Origin: Actinomycetota bacterium
Lineage (GTDB): Bacteria; Actinomycetota; Acidimicrobiia; IMCC26256; PALSA-610
Direction of reading: 5' to 3'
Length of the DNA stretch: 64,000 nucleotides
NCBI GenBank assembly: GCA_005773635.1
Contig: SXHN01000072.1
Location: forward strand, 1-64,000
This document shows positions 17,721 through 26,849 of the stretch, piece by piece (the first letter of the stretch is position 1; the number at the start of each line of letters is the position of its first letter). The position numbers were made by a program, and so were the translations under genes. The notes beneath the pieces are model-generated. The model did not search any database and had not been told where the DNA came from. It worked only from the letters and a program-made list of their open reading frames with translations.

Positions 17721-17748
17721 AAGGCCCAGACCAATTGGTCTGGGCCTT
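17721..17748 (+). terminator. Intrinsic terminator-like hairpin after the ltp2-DUF35 operon
   Basis: Perfect 12-base stem AAGGCCCAGACC / GGTCTGGGCCTT around an AATT loop, 43 bases after the DUF35 stop. There is no long T-run, so it may work with other factors or in both directions. Confidence 0.8.
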
Positions 17749-17852
17749 CGCTTATCTGGGCACCTACAACCGGGGGGAGATTGCAGTGCCTCGACGGCAG
17801 CCTGGGCTCGGGGGATGCGCCCGGCGGCCGGATCTAGCGACCGATCACCGCG

Positions 17853-17972
17853 CTATGCAGCTTTGCGGACCTTCACCGCGGGTCGAACGACGTTGTTGGC
17901 GGAACGAAGCTGATCAAGTCGGGACTCCCAGATGATCTGCTTGGCCAGCCATGCGATTGCGTTTGCGTTCAT
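17853..17972 (-). CDS. Small 39-residue basic ORF divergent from the MerR gene
   Basis: ATG at 17972 is preceded by GGGAGG with 6 bases between, a strong ribosome site. The product starts MNANAIAWLAKQIIWESRLD and ends in the basic tail VRPAVKVRKAA; the first half would form an amphipathic helix with two Trp residues. A longer in-frame reading from 18359 covers the MerR coding region and is not believed. No family is recognised. The leader contains alternative pairing elements (separate entry). Confidence 0.5.
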   Translation of the reverse strand: MNANAIAWLAKQIIWESRLDQLRSANNVVRPAVKVRKAA

Positions 17973-18036
17973 TTCGGACCTCCCGGTCTTCATCTGATCG
18001 AAATTCATGCGATTCGGACTCAGGAACGGGTCCGAA
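17973..18036 (-). promoter_or_regulatory. Leader with mutually exclusive hairpin elements before the 39-residue ORF
   Basis: Read on the minus strand, TTCGGACC (18036-18029) can pair either with GTCCGAA (18019-18013, 7 base pairs) or with GGTCCGAA (17980-17973, 8 base pairs). The second partner overlaps the end of the GGGAGG ribosome site and reaches the ATG, so the two folds would expose or hide the start. The repeats are seen; the regulatory role is inference. Confidence 0.4.
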
Positions 18037-18185
18037 AGGTGAAACTGTTGCTGAACACTTGCCTCTGGAGCAAAAACTCCGTAAGTTGTGGATCTTGGCG
18101 CACGAACACTGTAAGTAAACACTCTCAGCGTATCGACTGTCAAGTCATTCACGTATCGAACCAAGAACTTTCTCAGGGAGGCCTT

Positions 18186-18926
18186 GTGGCCGAATGCAGT
18201 TGGCGTATCGACGACCTCGCGCAGCGGGCGGCGCTCACCGTCGACACGATCCGCTACTACACCCGAGAAGGCCTCCTTCCGGCCGCCATCAAGGCCGGCA
18301 AGAACAAGCTGTATGGGCAATCTCACCTCGACCGCATCGCCTATATCAAACAACTCCAAGAAAAACGATTCTCGTTGGCTGCGATTAAGGCGATCGTCAC
18401 GACGGACCGACCGGGGCTCGACGGTCTATTTCTTGGCGCTGAGCACCAATTCAGCCTCGAAGAACTCATCGAACGCTCCGAACTGACATCGGAGTTCGTC
18501 ACCAAGATTTCCGCGATTGGGTTGCTCGCAGACCCCGAAGGTCTGGGTCGCCAGAGCTACGACGATGCCGATGTCGCCCTATTGCGCAACGTCGCTGAAC
18601 TCCTTGCGGTGGGCATGACCCAGGACATCCTCGTGGAGTTAGGCCGCATTTACGTCCGTCATTTCAGCGAACTCCAACGCGAGGTGCACGCGATGCTCGC
18701 GGGTTGGAGCCACCCCGAATGGGACCCTGCAGAAATGGAAACGATGCAACGCGAACTCACGGCGAACGCGTCGCGCATGCTTCCTGCCGTTGACAAAGTG
18801 TTGAACTACGTGCACCAACGAACCGTGCAACGCCTCACCATTGAAGCGCTCCGCACCGCCGCGGCAACCGGCACAGGTGTTGGAGGCGTCAAGAACTCAC
18901 CGTCAACCAGCGGTCCCCCCGACTAA
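18186..18926 (+). CDS. MerR-family transcriptional regulator
   Basis: 246 residues from a GTG with GGGAGG four bases upstream. The N-terminal winged helix contains WRIDDLAQRAALTVDTIRYY and TREGLLPAA, followed by GQSHLDRIAYIKQLQ, the standard MerR layout. The C-terminal 150 residues are helical and lack the metal-binding cysteines of MerR or ZntR, so a small-molecule or acyl-CoA signal is more likely. It is divergent from the 39-residue ORF across 213 bases that hold several repeats. Confidence 0.85.
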   Translation: MAECSWRIDDLAQRAALTVDTIRYYTREGLLPAAIKAGKNKLYGQSHLDRIAYIKQLQEKRFSLAAIKAIVTTDRPGLDGLFLGAEHQFSLEELIERSELTSEFVTKISAIGLLADPEGLGRQSYDDADVALLRNVAELLAVGMTQDILVELGRIYVRHFSELQREVHAMLAGWSHPEWDPAEMETMQRELTANASRMLPAVDKVLNYVHQRTVQRLTIEALRTAAATGTGVGGVKNSPSTSGPPD

Positions 18927-18956
18927 TTCGCAAACCTCGCGAACCATTGGCAGCGA

Positions 18957-20114
18957 CTAGATACGCCAAATCCGCGCCGCATTGCCGCCCGAAATCTTCG
19001 ACTTCTCTTCCTCAGTGCACTGCCCCATCGAGTCGTCAATCACTTTGCGCGAATACGGCCAGTCGTTGCCGTGATGCGGATAATCACTCGACCACATCAT
19101 GTTGTCGACACCCACCCGATGCCGCAACTCGACGCCACTGCGGTCGGTGATGAAGCTCGCAGCGTTATTGCGATACCAATAAAACGACGGAGGATTCGAT
19201 ATAGGCAGGTCGCCCCAAACCCGGTTGCGCCACCATCGGTCGTCAACGCATTCCAAGAAATGCGGAATCCAACCGACGCCAGTTTCGATCCAACACACTT
19301 GCAAGGTTGGAAAGCGCTCATAGACGCCAGTGAAAATCATGCTCGTCATGGCACCAGTGGCCATCGCGAACACGTGGCTCATTCCGCCAATAGCTTTCGC
19401 TCGGGTCGCTTCGCTGTTCATGTTGTACAACGCGTTGCCTTGGACGGCAGCAGCTTTGCGCGATGCCATGCGGGCGTTGCGCGAAATGATGTTGATGTGA
19501 ATCGACACCGGCATGTCGGCTTCCGCGGCGGCAGCCCAAAAAGGGTCGTCGTCGCGCGACACGACTTCGCCTCCGGCCGGCCAGTTCGAAAGCAATACGC
19601 CCTTCGCACCGCGGGCTTTGGCCGCGTGTAAACCGGTGATCGCATCGTCAATGCCCGTCGACGGCATTTGCGCGATTCCGATAAGCCGCTGCGGATCAGG
19701 GGCACAGAACTCATCGAAGAGAAAGTTGTTGTACGCCTCGACACCTGCAAGCACGAAATTCGGGTCCTCATCACCGAGAAAGTGGCTCAGGGTGCGCTGC
19801 GGCGGAAAAAGCACCTCGGCAAAAACGCCGTCGATGTCCATGTCAGCGAGCCGAGCGTTGCCGTTGTAGCAGCCAGTGCGCGCCTGCTCGTACGTCACTC
19901 CGAACCAGCGAAACTGGTCGAACGGCATCCCCGGAGTAGCGGTAAGGCCGATCGGGTCAGGGTCGCCGCCAACTGCGGTGAGCCAAGCATCTCCGCCTTC
20001 GTGGTCTTTGACGAGCTTCGGAGCTTTGTCGGCGTATTTCGCGGACAAGTGATTCGTCCAGATGTCGGGCGGCTCGAGCACATGGCAATCAGCATCGATA
20101 ATTCGAGCGTTCAA
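18957..20114 (-). CDS. Amidohydrolase-2 family metal-dependent hydrolase
   Basis: 385 residues from a TTG with GGAGGT six bases upstream. IIDADCHVLEP at the N-terminus supplies the first metal ligands, SIHINI the middle His, and WSSDYPHHGNDWP near residue 350 the catalytic Asp, as in 2-amino-3-carboxymuconate-semialdehyde decarboxylase-like TIM barrels. These enzymes hydrolyse or decarboxylate ring-cleavage intermediates. It is divergent from a CaiB gene with an operator-like palindrome between them, so the two are probably co-regulated. Substrate unknown. Confidence 0.85.
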   Translation of the reverse strand: MNARIIDADCHVLEPPDIWTNHLSAKYADKAPKLVKDHEGGDAWLTAVGGDPDPIGLTATPGMPFDQFRWFGVTYEQARTGCYNGNARLADMDIDGVFAEVLFPPQRTLSHFLGDEDPNFVLAGVEAYNNFLFDEFCAPDPQRLIGIAQMPSTGIDDAITGLHAAKARGAKGVLLSNWPAGGEVVSRDDDPFWAAAAEADMPVSIHINIISRNARMASRKAAAVQGNALYNMNSEATRAKAIGGMSHVFAMATGAMTSMIFTGVYERFPTLQVCWIETGVGWIPHFLECVDDRWWRNRVWGDLPISNPPSFYWYRNNAASFITDRSGVELRHRVGVDNMMWSSDYPHHGNDWPYSRKVIDDSMGQCTEEEKSKISGGNAARIWRI

Positions 20115-20154
20115 CGGTTACCTCCAACAGTGGAAATACATTTCGATCCCTACA

Positions 20155-20170
20155 CTGACACGCGCGTCAG
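20155..20170. promoter_or_regulatory. Near-perfect palindrome between amidohydrolase and CaiB genes
   Basis: CTGACACGCGCGTCAG is a 16-base palindrome with one mismatched pair, 40 bases from the amidohydrolase start and 57 bases from the CaiB start. It shares CTGAC/GTCAG ends with the three-copy operator elsewhere in the window, but the half-site spacing is one base longer and the centre differs. Probably a TetR-type operator; the regulator is unknown. Confidence 0.5.
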
Positions 20171-20227
20171 GTTGGCGCCAACTGCCACATCATTGTTGCG
20201 CGACCGCACCCCATCTCGGAGAAACCC

Positions 20228-22555
20228 ATGCAAGACGCATTACTCGAAGGAATGAGAGTTCTCGTGCTCGGCGGCGAACCGGCGGTGCGCACAGGGCGAG
20301 TACTCGCCGACCTCGGCGCCGAGGTCATTCGGGTAACACGCGCCCTCGATCCACTCGTATCGACATCGGTGTCCTGGCTTGCCTGGACCGCCGGCAGCAC
20401 CGTCGTGATCGGCGACGAGACCAGCGCGCTTGCCCTGGCTCGCGACGCCGACGTCGTGATCGACACACCAAAAGACCCTGCGTCGCTCGTCATTGATCCA
20501 ATGCAAGCGCCAGCCGCGAGTTGGGTTCACATCACACCATTCGGAATGACGGGTCCGCGCGCCGACTGGCGAGCGACCGACCTCGGAATCATGGCCTCCA
20601 GCGGCAACATGTATTCCACCGGATATGCAGATCGGGCCCCTATACGCGCAACGGAACCAACCAGTTATGCCCACGTCGCCGGCGAAGCCGCATTCGCTGC
20701 GATCGCCGCGATCAACAGTGGTCGACGCCAGATCGCAGATGTCTCGACGCAAGAGTGCATCTGCATTGCATCGATGGGAGCGGCGGGACGCCATTTCCGC
20801 GCGCCGAGCCGAGGCGGTCGCGGCGGTGCAAATATTGGTAGGACACGAGAGATTTGGCCCACTCAAGATGGTTACGTCAGCTTCGGCATCCGCGGCGGCA
20901 AGGCACGGCAAGCAAGCATGCGACTCATCGCACAGCTCGTGCACGATGCAGGCATTGAGTGCGCAGCACTCGATCAAGATTGGAGTTCGTGGAGCCAAGT
21001 AACTGCACCACATGAAGAACTCATGGCAATGGAAACAGCTGTCGGCGAGTTCTTCTCGCGCAACAGCATGCAATCGCTCTACGACATCGCGTGCGAAAAA
21101 AACTTGATGCTCGCACCAGCCAACTCGCCAGTTGAAATCTTTGCGTCTGCGCAACTCGACGCACGCGAGTTCTTCACACCGCTTGGAAGCATCGCGAAGT
21201 TCCCACGATCGTTCGTCAAAGTGCACGGGGCCGCAGAAGCTGGACCTCGCGCTCCCGCGACCGTTCGCACTTCGGCCGCGTTTGAGTCGCCGACACGATT
21301 CACTTCGAAATCGACTGCATTAAACGGCGAAGCAGTATTCCACGGGCTGAATATTCTTGAATTCGGATCGGGAGCTGCAGGCCCCATCGCGACGCGATAT
21401 TTCGCAGAACACGGGGCGACCGTCGTGCGCATCGAAAGCAAGACGAGACCCGATTTCCTACGCACGATGGCGCTAGGGCCCAACAATCCACATGGTCTCG
21501 AAGGTTCCGACCTGTACGACGCGTTGAACTGCGGCAAGGCGAACGTCACTTTGAATCTGAAGCACCCAGAAGCGGTCGCGCTTGTGAAGCGACTCGTCGT
21601 CGAATGGGCCGACGTCGTTGCCGAAAACTACGCGCCGAAAGCCATGATGGGTTTCGGCCTCGATTACGCGACCTTGCGCACATTGAAACCCGACCTAGTG
21701 ATGGTCAGCGCTTGCCTCAACGGACAAACCGGCCCGCATAAGGACTATCCGGGATTCGGTGGCCAAGGGTCTGCGCTTGCGGGCTGGAACTGGGTAACGG
21801 GCTGGCCCGACCGCGAACCCGTTGGACCGTACGGAACGATCACCGATTCGCTCGCGCCAAGATACGTCGCGGCTGCGCTTGCTGCCGGGGTGCTCCACCA
21901 CCGCAGAACCGGCAATGGCTGCTATCTCGACGTATCCCAGGTCGAAGCAGGGCTGTGGGCGCTGAGTCCTTGGCTATTGGAATACCAACGGGATACAACG
22001 GTCGGGATGCGCGACGGCAATCGAAGTCGCCATTGCGCCCCGCACGGCGCGTTTCGCTGCGCGGACGAATTCGTCAACGGCGAGACCATCGACGATCGCT
22101 GGATCGCGATCGCGTGCCATACCGATAAACAGTGGCAACAGTTGGCTGGTGTTATCGGCGCCGACTCCCAAAGGTTTACAAGCATCTCCGCACGCATCAC
22201 CGCAGCCAACGAAATCGAGGAAGTTGTGAACGCCTGGACCGCAACCCGAACACGTGATGAGGTCGCGACGCAGCTACAGGCACTGGGTATCGAAGCCGTC
22301 CCGGTGGCAGATTTCGCGGACGTTGCCCTCATCGATGCACAACTCCAACACCGGAAACACTTCGTCGCGCTACAGCACCCGGTTCTCGGTGAAGGTCGGT
22401 ACGAACGCAACGGGATTCGCTTCAGCCAAGCGCGCTCGGGGTACGAAAACTCCGGGCCGATGCTGGGCGACCATAATGACTGGATCCTCAACCAGGTGCT
22501 GGAAATCGACCTCATGCACATTGCCGAAATGCGCGTATCCGGAGCTGTCGAATAA
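20228..22555 (+). CDS. Double-domain CaiB/BaiF (class III) CoA-transferase
   Basis: 775 residues, about twice the usual 400. The N-terminal half (1-370) starts with MRVLVLGGEPAVRTGRVLADLGAEVI and keeps IADVSTQEC; the C-terminal half (about 378-775) starts with LNILEFGSGAAGPIATRYFAEHGA and keeps GCYLDVSQVEA. Each DVS motif contains the position of the catalytic Asp that carries the aspartyl-CoA intermediate. Class III enzymes move CoA between carboxylic acids without ATP and normally work as interlocked dimers, so the fusion may form a pseudo-dimer. Substrates unknown. Confidence 0.85.
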   Translation: MQDALLEGMRVLVLGGEPAVRTGRVLADLGAEVIRVTRALDPLVSTSVSWLAWTAGSTVVIGDETSALALARDADVVIDTPKDPASLVIDPMQAPAASWVHITPFGMTGPRADWRATDLGIMASSGNMYSTGYADRAPIRATEPTSYAHVAGEAAFAAIAAINSGRRQIADVSTQECICIASMGAAGRHFRAPSRGGRGGANIGRTREIWPTQDGYVSFGIRGGKARQASMRLIAQLVHDAGIECAALDQDWSSWSQVTAPHEELMAMETAVGEFFSRNSMQSLYDIACEKNLMLAPANSPVEIFASAQLDAREFFTPLGSIAKFPRSFVKVHGAAEAGPRAPATVRTSAAFESPTRFTSKSTALNGEAVFHGLNILEFGSGAAGPIATRYFAEHGATVVRIESKTRPDFLRTMALGPNNPHGLEGSDLYDALNCGKANVTLNLKHPEAVALVKRLVVEWADVVAENYAPKAMMGFGLDYATLRTLKPDLVMVSACLNGQTGPHKDYPGFGGQGSALAGWNWVTGWPDREPVGPYGTITDSLAPRYVAAALAAGVLHHRRTGNGCYLDVSQVEAGLWALSPWLLEYQRDTTVGMRDGNRSRHCAPHGAFRCADEFVNGETIDDRWIAIACHTDKQWQQLAGVIGADSQRFTSISARITAANEIEEVVNAWTATRTRDEVATQLQALGIEAVPVADFADVALIDAQLQHRKHFVALQHPVLGEGRYERNGIRFSQARSGYENSGPMLGDHNDWILNQVLEIDLMHIAEMRVSGAVE

Positions 22556-22685
22556 CAGATACACATCCTGAACACCAGGTGCTGCTCCCACAAACATCAA
22601 ATCTTCATTGCGCGAGCATCAATTTGCAAGACCGTGGCCCGCACTGACAGGCGCAGGCAGCGCCGCGTGCGAAGATATCGGGGAC

Positions 22686-23627
22686 ATGCGAACCATCTTG
22701 CGGATTATCACATTCAATGCTGCGGGGATGGTCGCGCTCGCGACGCTAGTTGCACGACTTCGTAGCTCCATGTGGCCATTCGAATGGTTCGCCAACTTCA
22801 GCGTGCAGCTATTGGTCGCGTCCACCATGCTCCTGCTGATCGCGGGCGCGTTGAAATCGAAGATCACGCTGGCAGTTTGTGCGTTCGCGGTAGTTGTCAA
22901 CGCCACGATGGCCGCAACTGTCCTTCGTTCCGATCGAATCACACCTCCGCATGGCACAACAGTCGTGGTTGGGCACTTGAACGCGCAAAGCGGCAAGATC
23001 GACGTCAATGCCTTGCGCTCTATGTTGCGCAGTGAACGACCCGACGCATTCGTCGTGCTTGAACCGGCACAAGGTGACGTCCGGGCGCTGCAACGCGATG
23101 CAGCGCAGTACACGGTGCACACGACGGCGACCAAGGCATCGCCACCATGGGTGCGAACCATTGTGCTCGCTCGCGTTCCAGTGGCGAACGTTGTACACCG
23201 CGAAGCAAAGCATCTTCCGCCCGCCACGGTTGAGTACACCATCTTGATAGATCGCCAACCGGTCAACATCCTCGCGTTGCACACCGCCTCCCCTACGACG
23301 CCGGACCGCATGCGGGAACGCAACCGCGCACTGCGAGCCACTGTGAGCTGGAGCACTTCACGCGACGGCGATCACATCGTGATGGGCGATCTCAATGCGA
23401 CACCGTGGTCGCCCGAATTTGGTGACACCGAACGCGGCGCGCGCCTACGAAGCTCCCTACGCGGCTTTGGACAGCAAGCGACGTGGCCAAGTGAGTTGGG
23501 ATGGCTCGGGTTACCCATCGACCATGCACTCCTCAGCGCAAGACTCGTGACAGTCGATCGTCGAACGGTAAGTGGCTTTGGCTCCGAACATCGCAGCTTG
23601 TTGGTGACCGTCGCCCGGAAAATCTAA
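22686..23627 (+). CDS. Membrane-anchored endonuclease/exonuclease/phosphatase (EEP) protein
   Basis: 313 residues from the ATG at 22686. Three hydrophobic segments fill residues 1-82, then an EEP domain runs to the C-terminus. Visible catalytic elements are VGHLNAQSG, VVLEPAQGDV (metal-binding Glu), HTASPTTPDRMRERN, MGDLNATPWSP and the final SEHRSLLVTV with the active-site His. This layout is common in actinobacterial membrane EEP proteins that may act on phospholipids or nucleic acids outside the membrane. The 130 bases before it show nothing clear. Confidence 0.8.
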   Translation: MRTILRIITFNAAGMVALATLVARLRSSMWPFEWFANFSVQLLVASTMLLLIAGALKSKITLAVCAFAVVVNATMAATVLRSDRITPPHGTTVVVGHLNAQSGKIDVNALRSMLRSERPDAFVVLEPAQGDVRALQRDAAQYTVHTTATKASPPWVRTIVLARVPVANVVHREAKHLPPATVEYTILIDRQPVNILALHTASPTTPDRMRERNRALRATVSWSTSRDGDHIVMGDLNATPWSPEFGDTERGARLRSSLRGFGQQATWPSELGWLGLPIDHALLSARLVTVDRRTVSGFGSEHRSLLVTVARKI

Positions 23628-23641
23628 GTAACTACGATGCT

Positions 23642-24478
23642 TTAGGGAGCCCCGTAGTACTCGATGATTGATTGCGTCATGGTGTCGTGCGGTGTCTGCT
23701 TCCATGCGTCCACCATTGATTGCGCCATGTCGTCACAACCCACACGCATGAGTTGCGGTGCTTCGGTTTGAGTACACGCATCCGCGATACGGCGAGCGGC
23801 TTCTTCCGCCGGCGTGTATTGATCGATGATTTGCTGACGGGTGACCCACATTGCATCAGCGAGCCGCGCGTACTCCTCATGATCACCCGCCGCGGCGCGG
23901 CGCTCCGATGCCGCGAGCATGTCAGTCACAATCGGGCCAGGCATCACCTCTACGATGCGGATACCGAACTGAGCAACCTCGGCAGCTAACGATTCACCCA
24001 ACGCCATCACTGCCGCCTTACTTGCGCGGTACATCGCGAGAAAGGGAACCGGCGCCAAAATCGACGACGATGTGATGTTGCAAATTACTCCCCCTCCGTT
24101 CGCCCGCAGCACAGGAATGGCACGTTGCGTCACCCGCACCAATCCGAACACATTCGCTTCGAAAAGATATTTCCAGTGTTCGTCGACGTCGCCGTGCTCA
24201 ACGCTGAGATTCTCTGTCTCGACGCCCGCGTTGTTCACAACAATGGTTACATCGCTGCCTACCGAGATCGAAGCTGAATCGTTCACGTCGAGCCGTTCAA
24301 CCCGTAGCGTTCCCGCGCAATTCTGCGCGTCTGAGATCAACGAAGCTCCCGCGTCGGGGTCGCGCATCGTGGCGATGGTCGCGTGTCCGCGGCGAGCGAA
24401 CTCCAGCGCCGTAGCCCGGCCGATACCGCGCGACGCGCCCGTTACCAACACCGCGCCTTGTGTGTGTGATCCAGACAT
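23642..24478 (-). CDS. Short-chain dehydrogenase/reductase
   Basis: 278 residues from an ATG with GGGAGG four bases upstream. TGASRGIGRATALEFARRG is the NAD(P) motif, NNAGVE follows, and the catalytic YRASK lies after SSSILAPVPFLAM. The start overlaps the stop of the upstream 107-residue membrane protein (TGATG), so the two are translationally coupled. The substrate is unknown; SDRs of this kind oxidise or reduce hydroxyl or keto groups. Confidence 0.85.
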   Translation of the reverse strand: MSGSHTQGAVLVTGASRGIGRATALEFARRGHATIATMRDPDAGASLISDAQNCAGTLRVERLDVNDSASISVGSDVTIVVNNAGVETENLSVEHGDVDEHWKYLFEANVFGLVRVTQRAIPVLRANGGGVICNITSSSILAPVPFLAMYRASKAAVMALGESLAAEVAQFGIRIVEVMPGPIVTDMLAASERRAAAGDHEEYARLADAMWVTRQQIIDQYTPAEEAARRIADACTQTEAPQLMRVGCDDMAQSMVDAWKQTPHDTMTQSIIEYYGAP

Positions 24479-24801
24479 CAATCCTCCCGGATTTTCTTGG
24501 CTCGACGAATCGCGCTCACGAGCCCGGCGATAGCAACCGAGGCCAGCAGCCCGATCATGAGCCACAACGTTTCCTTTTTGATGTTCGACTTGGGTGGCGC
24601 CGACGTGGCGCCCAAATTTTCAACGACACCAAAAGCAGCCCACGGCGCCGACACCACCGCGAGCGCTTCGGAGCTCACGTGTCCTGCCGCGACCATCGAT
24701 TTCGCAGTTGTTGCGTGGCCGTGGGCTGGGGTGGAGTTTGGAATTGCACTCCCAAACCACATCACAAGTATCGCAAAGATCAAGGTCATCGAACGACGCA
24801 T
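24478..24801 (-). CDS. Small exported or membrane protein
   Basis: 107 residues. The N-terminus has a signal-like hydrophobic stretch (about residues 5-22) and the C-terminus a transmembrane helix WLMIGLLASVAIAGLVSAI followed by basic residues RRAKK, so most of the chain would lie outside the membrane, anchored at its end. Overlap with the SDR start supports it as a real gene. No domain recognised. Confidence 0.6.
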   Translation of the reverse strand: MRRSMTLIFAILVMWFGSAIPNSTPAHGHATTAKSMVAAGHVSSEALAVVSAPWAAFGVVENLGATSAPPKSNIKKETLWLMIGLLASVAIAGLVSAIRRAKKIRED

Positions 24802-24860
24802 TGCTGCAGTCTGGCACCGGGGTTAGCCGCGTCCGCGCTACACCAACTACTTTCGCATTC

Positions 24861-26057
24861 ATGGACCTGCGCTTCTCCCCCGAGCAGGAGGCGTTTCGCC
24901 TCGACGCTCGCGCATTTCTTGAAGATCGGCTCGGGCCCGGGGGCCCATTTGCGGATGTACATGGCCGCGGAGGACCAGGCGACGAACACGAACTGTTCGA
25001 AGAACGTTGGGCATGGGAACAAGAACTCGGCGCTCACGGATGGATCGGGCTGGGCTGGCCGACATCGGTAGGGGCGCGTGGTGCAACGCTGCTCGAACAA
25101 GTGGTGTTCTACGAGGAATACGCCCGCGCCGGGGGCCCAGGACGCATCGGGATTGTCAGCGAAGGCCTCATTGGCCCGACCATCGTGCACTTTGGCAGCT
25201 CAGAACAGCAAGCCAAATTCCTTCCCGGCATTTTACGGGGCACCGAGATCTGGTGCCAGGGCTATAGCGAACCCAATGCCGGTAGCGACCTCGCGAATCT
25301 CGCAACTCGAGCGGATCGCGACGGAGACGAGTGGGTGATCCACGGACAAAAAGTTTGGACTTCGCTTGCACATTGGGCGCAGTGGTGTTTCGTGCTGTGC
25401 CGCACCGATCGCGACGCGCCGAAGCACAAGGGCATTTCCTACGTCCTGTGCCCTATGGACCAACCGGGGATCGAGATCCGACCGATCGTGCAAATCACTG
25501 GAAATTCCGAATTCAACGAAGTTTTCTTCGACGGCGCGCGAGCCCGTGTCGACGACACGATCGGCGGGCCAGAAGGCGGTTGGAAAGTAGCGATGGGCAC
25601 GCTCGCGTTTGAACGCGGCGCATCCACGCTTGGGCAACAACTCGCATTCGAAAACGAGTTAACCGTCATCACCGCAGCAGCCAAGGCCAACGGTACAGAC
25701 CAAGATGGCGCTACCCGACAACGCCTTGCCGATGCTTGGATTGCGTTACGCATCATGCGGATGAACGCGATGCGATCCCTGAGCGCATTGGAGACCGGCG
25801 GCATGTCGCGGGAAAGCTCGATTCACAAGTTGTACTGGGCCAATTTTCATCGGTCGCTCGGCGAACTCGCGGTCGATATTGCGGGGCCGAACGCGATGAT
25901 CGCCGATGGGTTGGCGGATGAGCCGTATCCGCTCAACGCGGCGCAACGACTCTTTCTCTACTCGCGGGCCGACACAATCTACGGCGGGTCGAATCAGGTT
26001 CAACGCAACATCATCGGCGAACGCGCCCTCGGACTTCCACAGGAACCCAAAGTATGA
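24861..26057 (+). CDS. fadE30: Acyl-CoA dehydrogenase, FadE30-like
   Basis: 398 residues from the ATG at 24861. The FAD-binding acyl-CoA dehydrogenase pattern is clear: WCQGYSEPNAGSDLANL, GDEWVIHGQKVWTS, and the C-terminal YGGSNQVQRNIIGERALGL. It overlaps the next gene, an IpdF-like SDR, by 4 bases; in M. tuberculosis fadE30 (Rv3560c) and ipdF (Rv3559c) are neighbours in the same order. FadE30 acts in degradation of the steroid C/D-ring propionate (HIP) CoA ester. Assignment rests on this synteny and general similarity. Confidence 0.8.
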   Translation: MDLRFSPEQEAFRLDARAFLEDRLGPGGPFADVHGRGGPGDEHELFEERWAWEQELGAHGWIGLGWPTSVGARGATLLEQVVFYEEYARAGGPGRIGIVSEGLIGPTIVHFGSSEQQAKFLPGILRGTEIWCQGYSEPNAGSDLANLATRADRDGDEWVIHGQKVWTSLAHWAQWCFVLCRTDRDAPKHKGISYVLCPMDQPGIEIRPIVQITGNSEFNEVFFDGARARVDDTIGGPEGGWKVAMGTLAFERGASTLGQQLAFENELTVITAAAKANGTDQDGATRQRLADAWIALRIMRMNAMRSLSALETGGMSRESSIHKLYWANFHRSLGELAVDIAGPNAMIADGLADEPYPLNAAQRLFLYSRADTIYGGSNQVQRNIIGERALGLPQEPKV

Positions 26058-26833
26058 GCACTCAACCTCCATACGTCAGCGGCCACGGTCTGCTCACAGG
26101 CAAGACCGTGTTGATTACCGCAGCCGCCGGTACCGGAATCGGCTTCGCGACAGCCAAACGATGCGCCGAGGAAGGCGCTCGGGTCGCTATTGCCGATATT
26201 CACGAGCGGCGGCTTGGCGAAGCACGCGACGCTTTGGCGGAAGTGTTAGGCAGCGTGCCCCCCGCGTTTATCGCAAACGTCACCAATGAAGCAGACGTGC
26301 AGAACCTCTTCATGAATGTGATTGCGGAGTTTGGCCACATCGACATCTTGATCAACAACGCAGGCTTGGGTGGTACCGCGAAGCTCGCGGATATGACCGA
26401 CGAACAGTGGTCGTCGGTCCTTGACGTCACACTCAACGGCACAATGCGCATGATGCGAGCAGCGATCAATCACATGGCACCCAGAGGCGCTGGAGTGATC
26501 GTCAACAATGCGTCGGTGGTGGGTTGGAGAGCACAGGAAGGCCAGTCGCACTACGCCGCCGCCCAGGCAGGCGTGATGGCGCTCACCCGCTGCGCGGCCA
26601 TGGAGGCCGCGCACGACGGGATACGCATCAACGCAGTGTCGCCATCGCTTGCGATGCACCCGTTCCTCGCAAAAGTAACCACCGAGGAGCTGCTCACCGA
26701 GCTCACCAAGGGCGAAGCCTTCGGACGCGCCGCCGAGCCGTGGGAGATCGCGAATGTGATCGTGTTTCTCGCGAGTGACTACAGCTCGTACATGACGGGC
26801 GAGGTCGTGAGCGTCAGCTCGCAGCACCCGTAG
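26054..26833 (+). CDS. ipdF: Short-chain dehydrogenase, IpdF-like, with altered YxxxK motif
   Basis: 259 residues. SGHGLLTGKTVLITAAAGTG, the start of the nucleotide-binding region, and the end YMTGEVVSVSSQHP closely match my recollection of M. tuberculosis IpdF (Rv3559c), a hydroxysteroid-type dehydrogenase acting on the hydroxylated HIP-CoA intermediate. The expected catalytic YxxxK after NNASVVGWRAQ reads YAAAQ: the lysine codon is CAG (Gln). Surrounding residues are intact and the frame is clean. Either catalysis tolerates Gln or the role has shifted. It converges on a serine hydrolase gene. Confidence 0.82.
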   Translation: MSTQPPYVSGHGLLTGKTVLITAAAGTGIGFATAKRCAEEGARVAIADIHERRLGEARDALAEVLGSVPPAFIANVTNEADVQNLFMNVIAEFGHIDILINNAGLGGTAKLADMTDEQWSSVLDVTLNGTMRMMRAAINHMAPRGAGVIVNNASVVGWRAQEGQSHYAAAQAGVMALTRCAAMEAAHDGIRINAVSPSLAMHPFLAKVTTEELLTELTKGEAFGRAAEPWEIANVIVFLASDYSSYMTGEVVSVSSQHP

Positions 26834-26849
26834 CGCAGGTTTCGGTTTG

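Noticed and set aside
20240-21226. 328-residue minus-strand ORF opposite the CaiB gene
   Set aside because: Unusual Cys/His/Arg composition and no start site; antisense of a confident gene.
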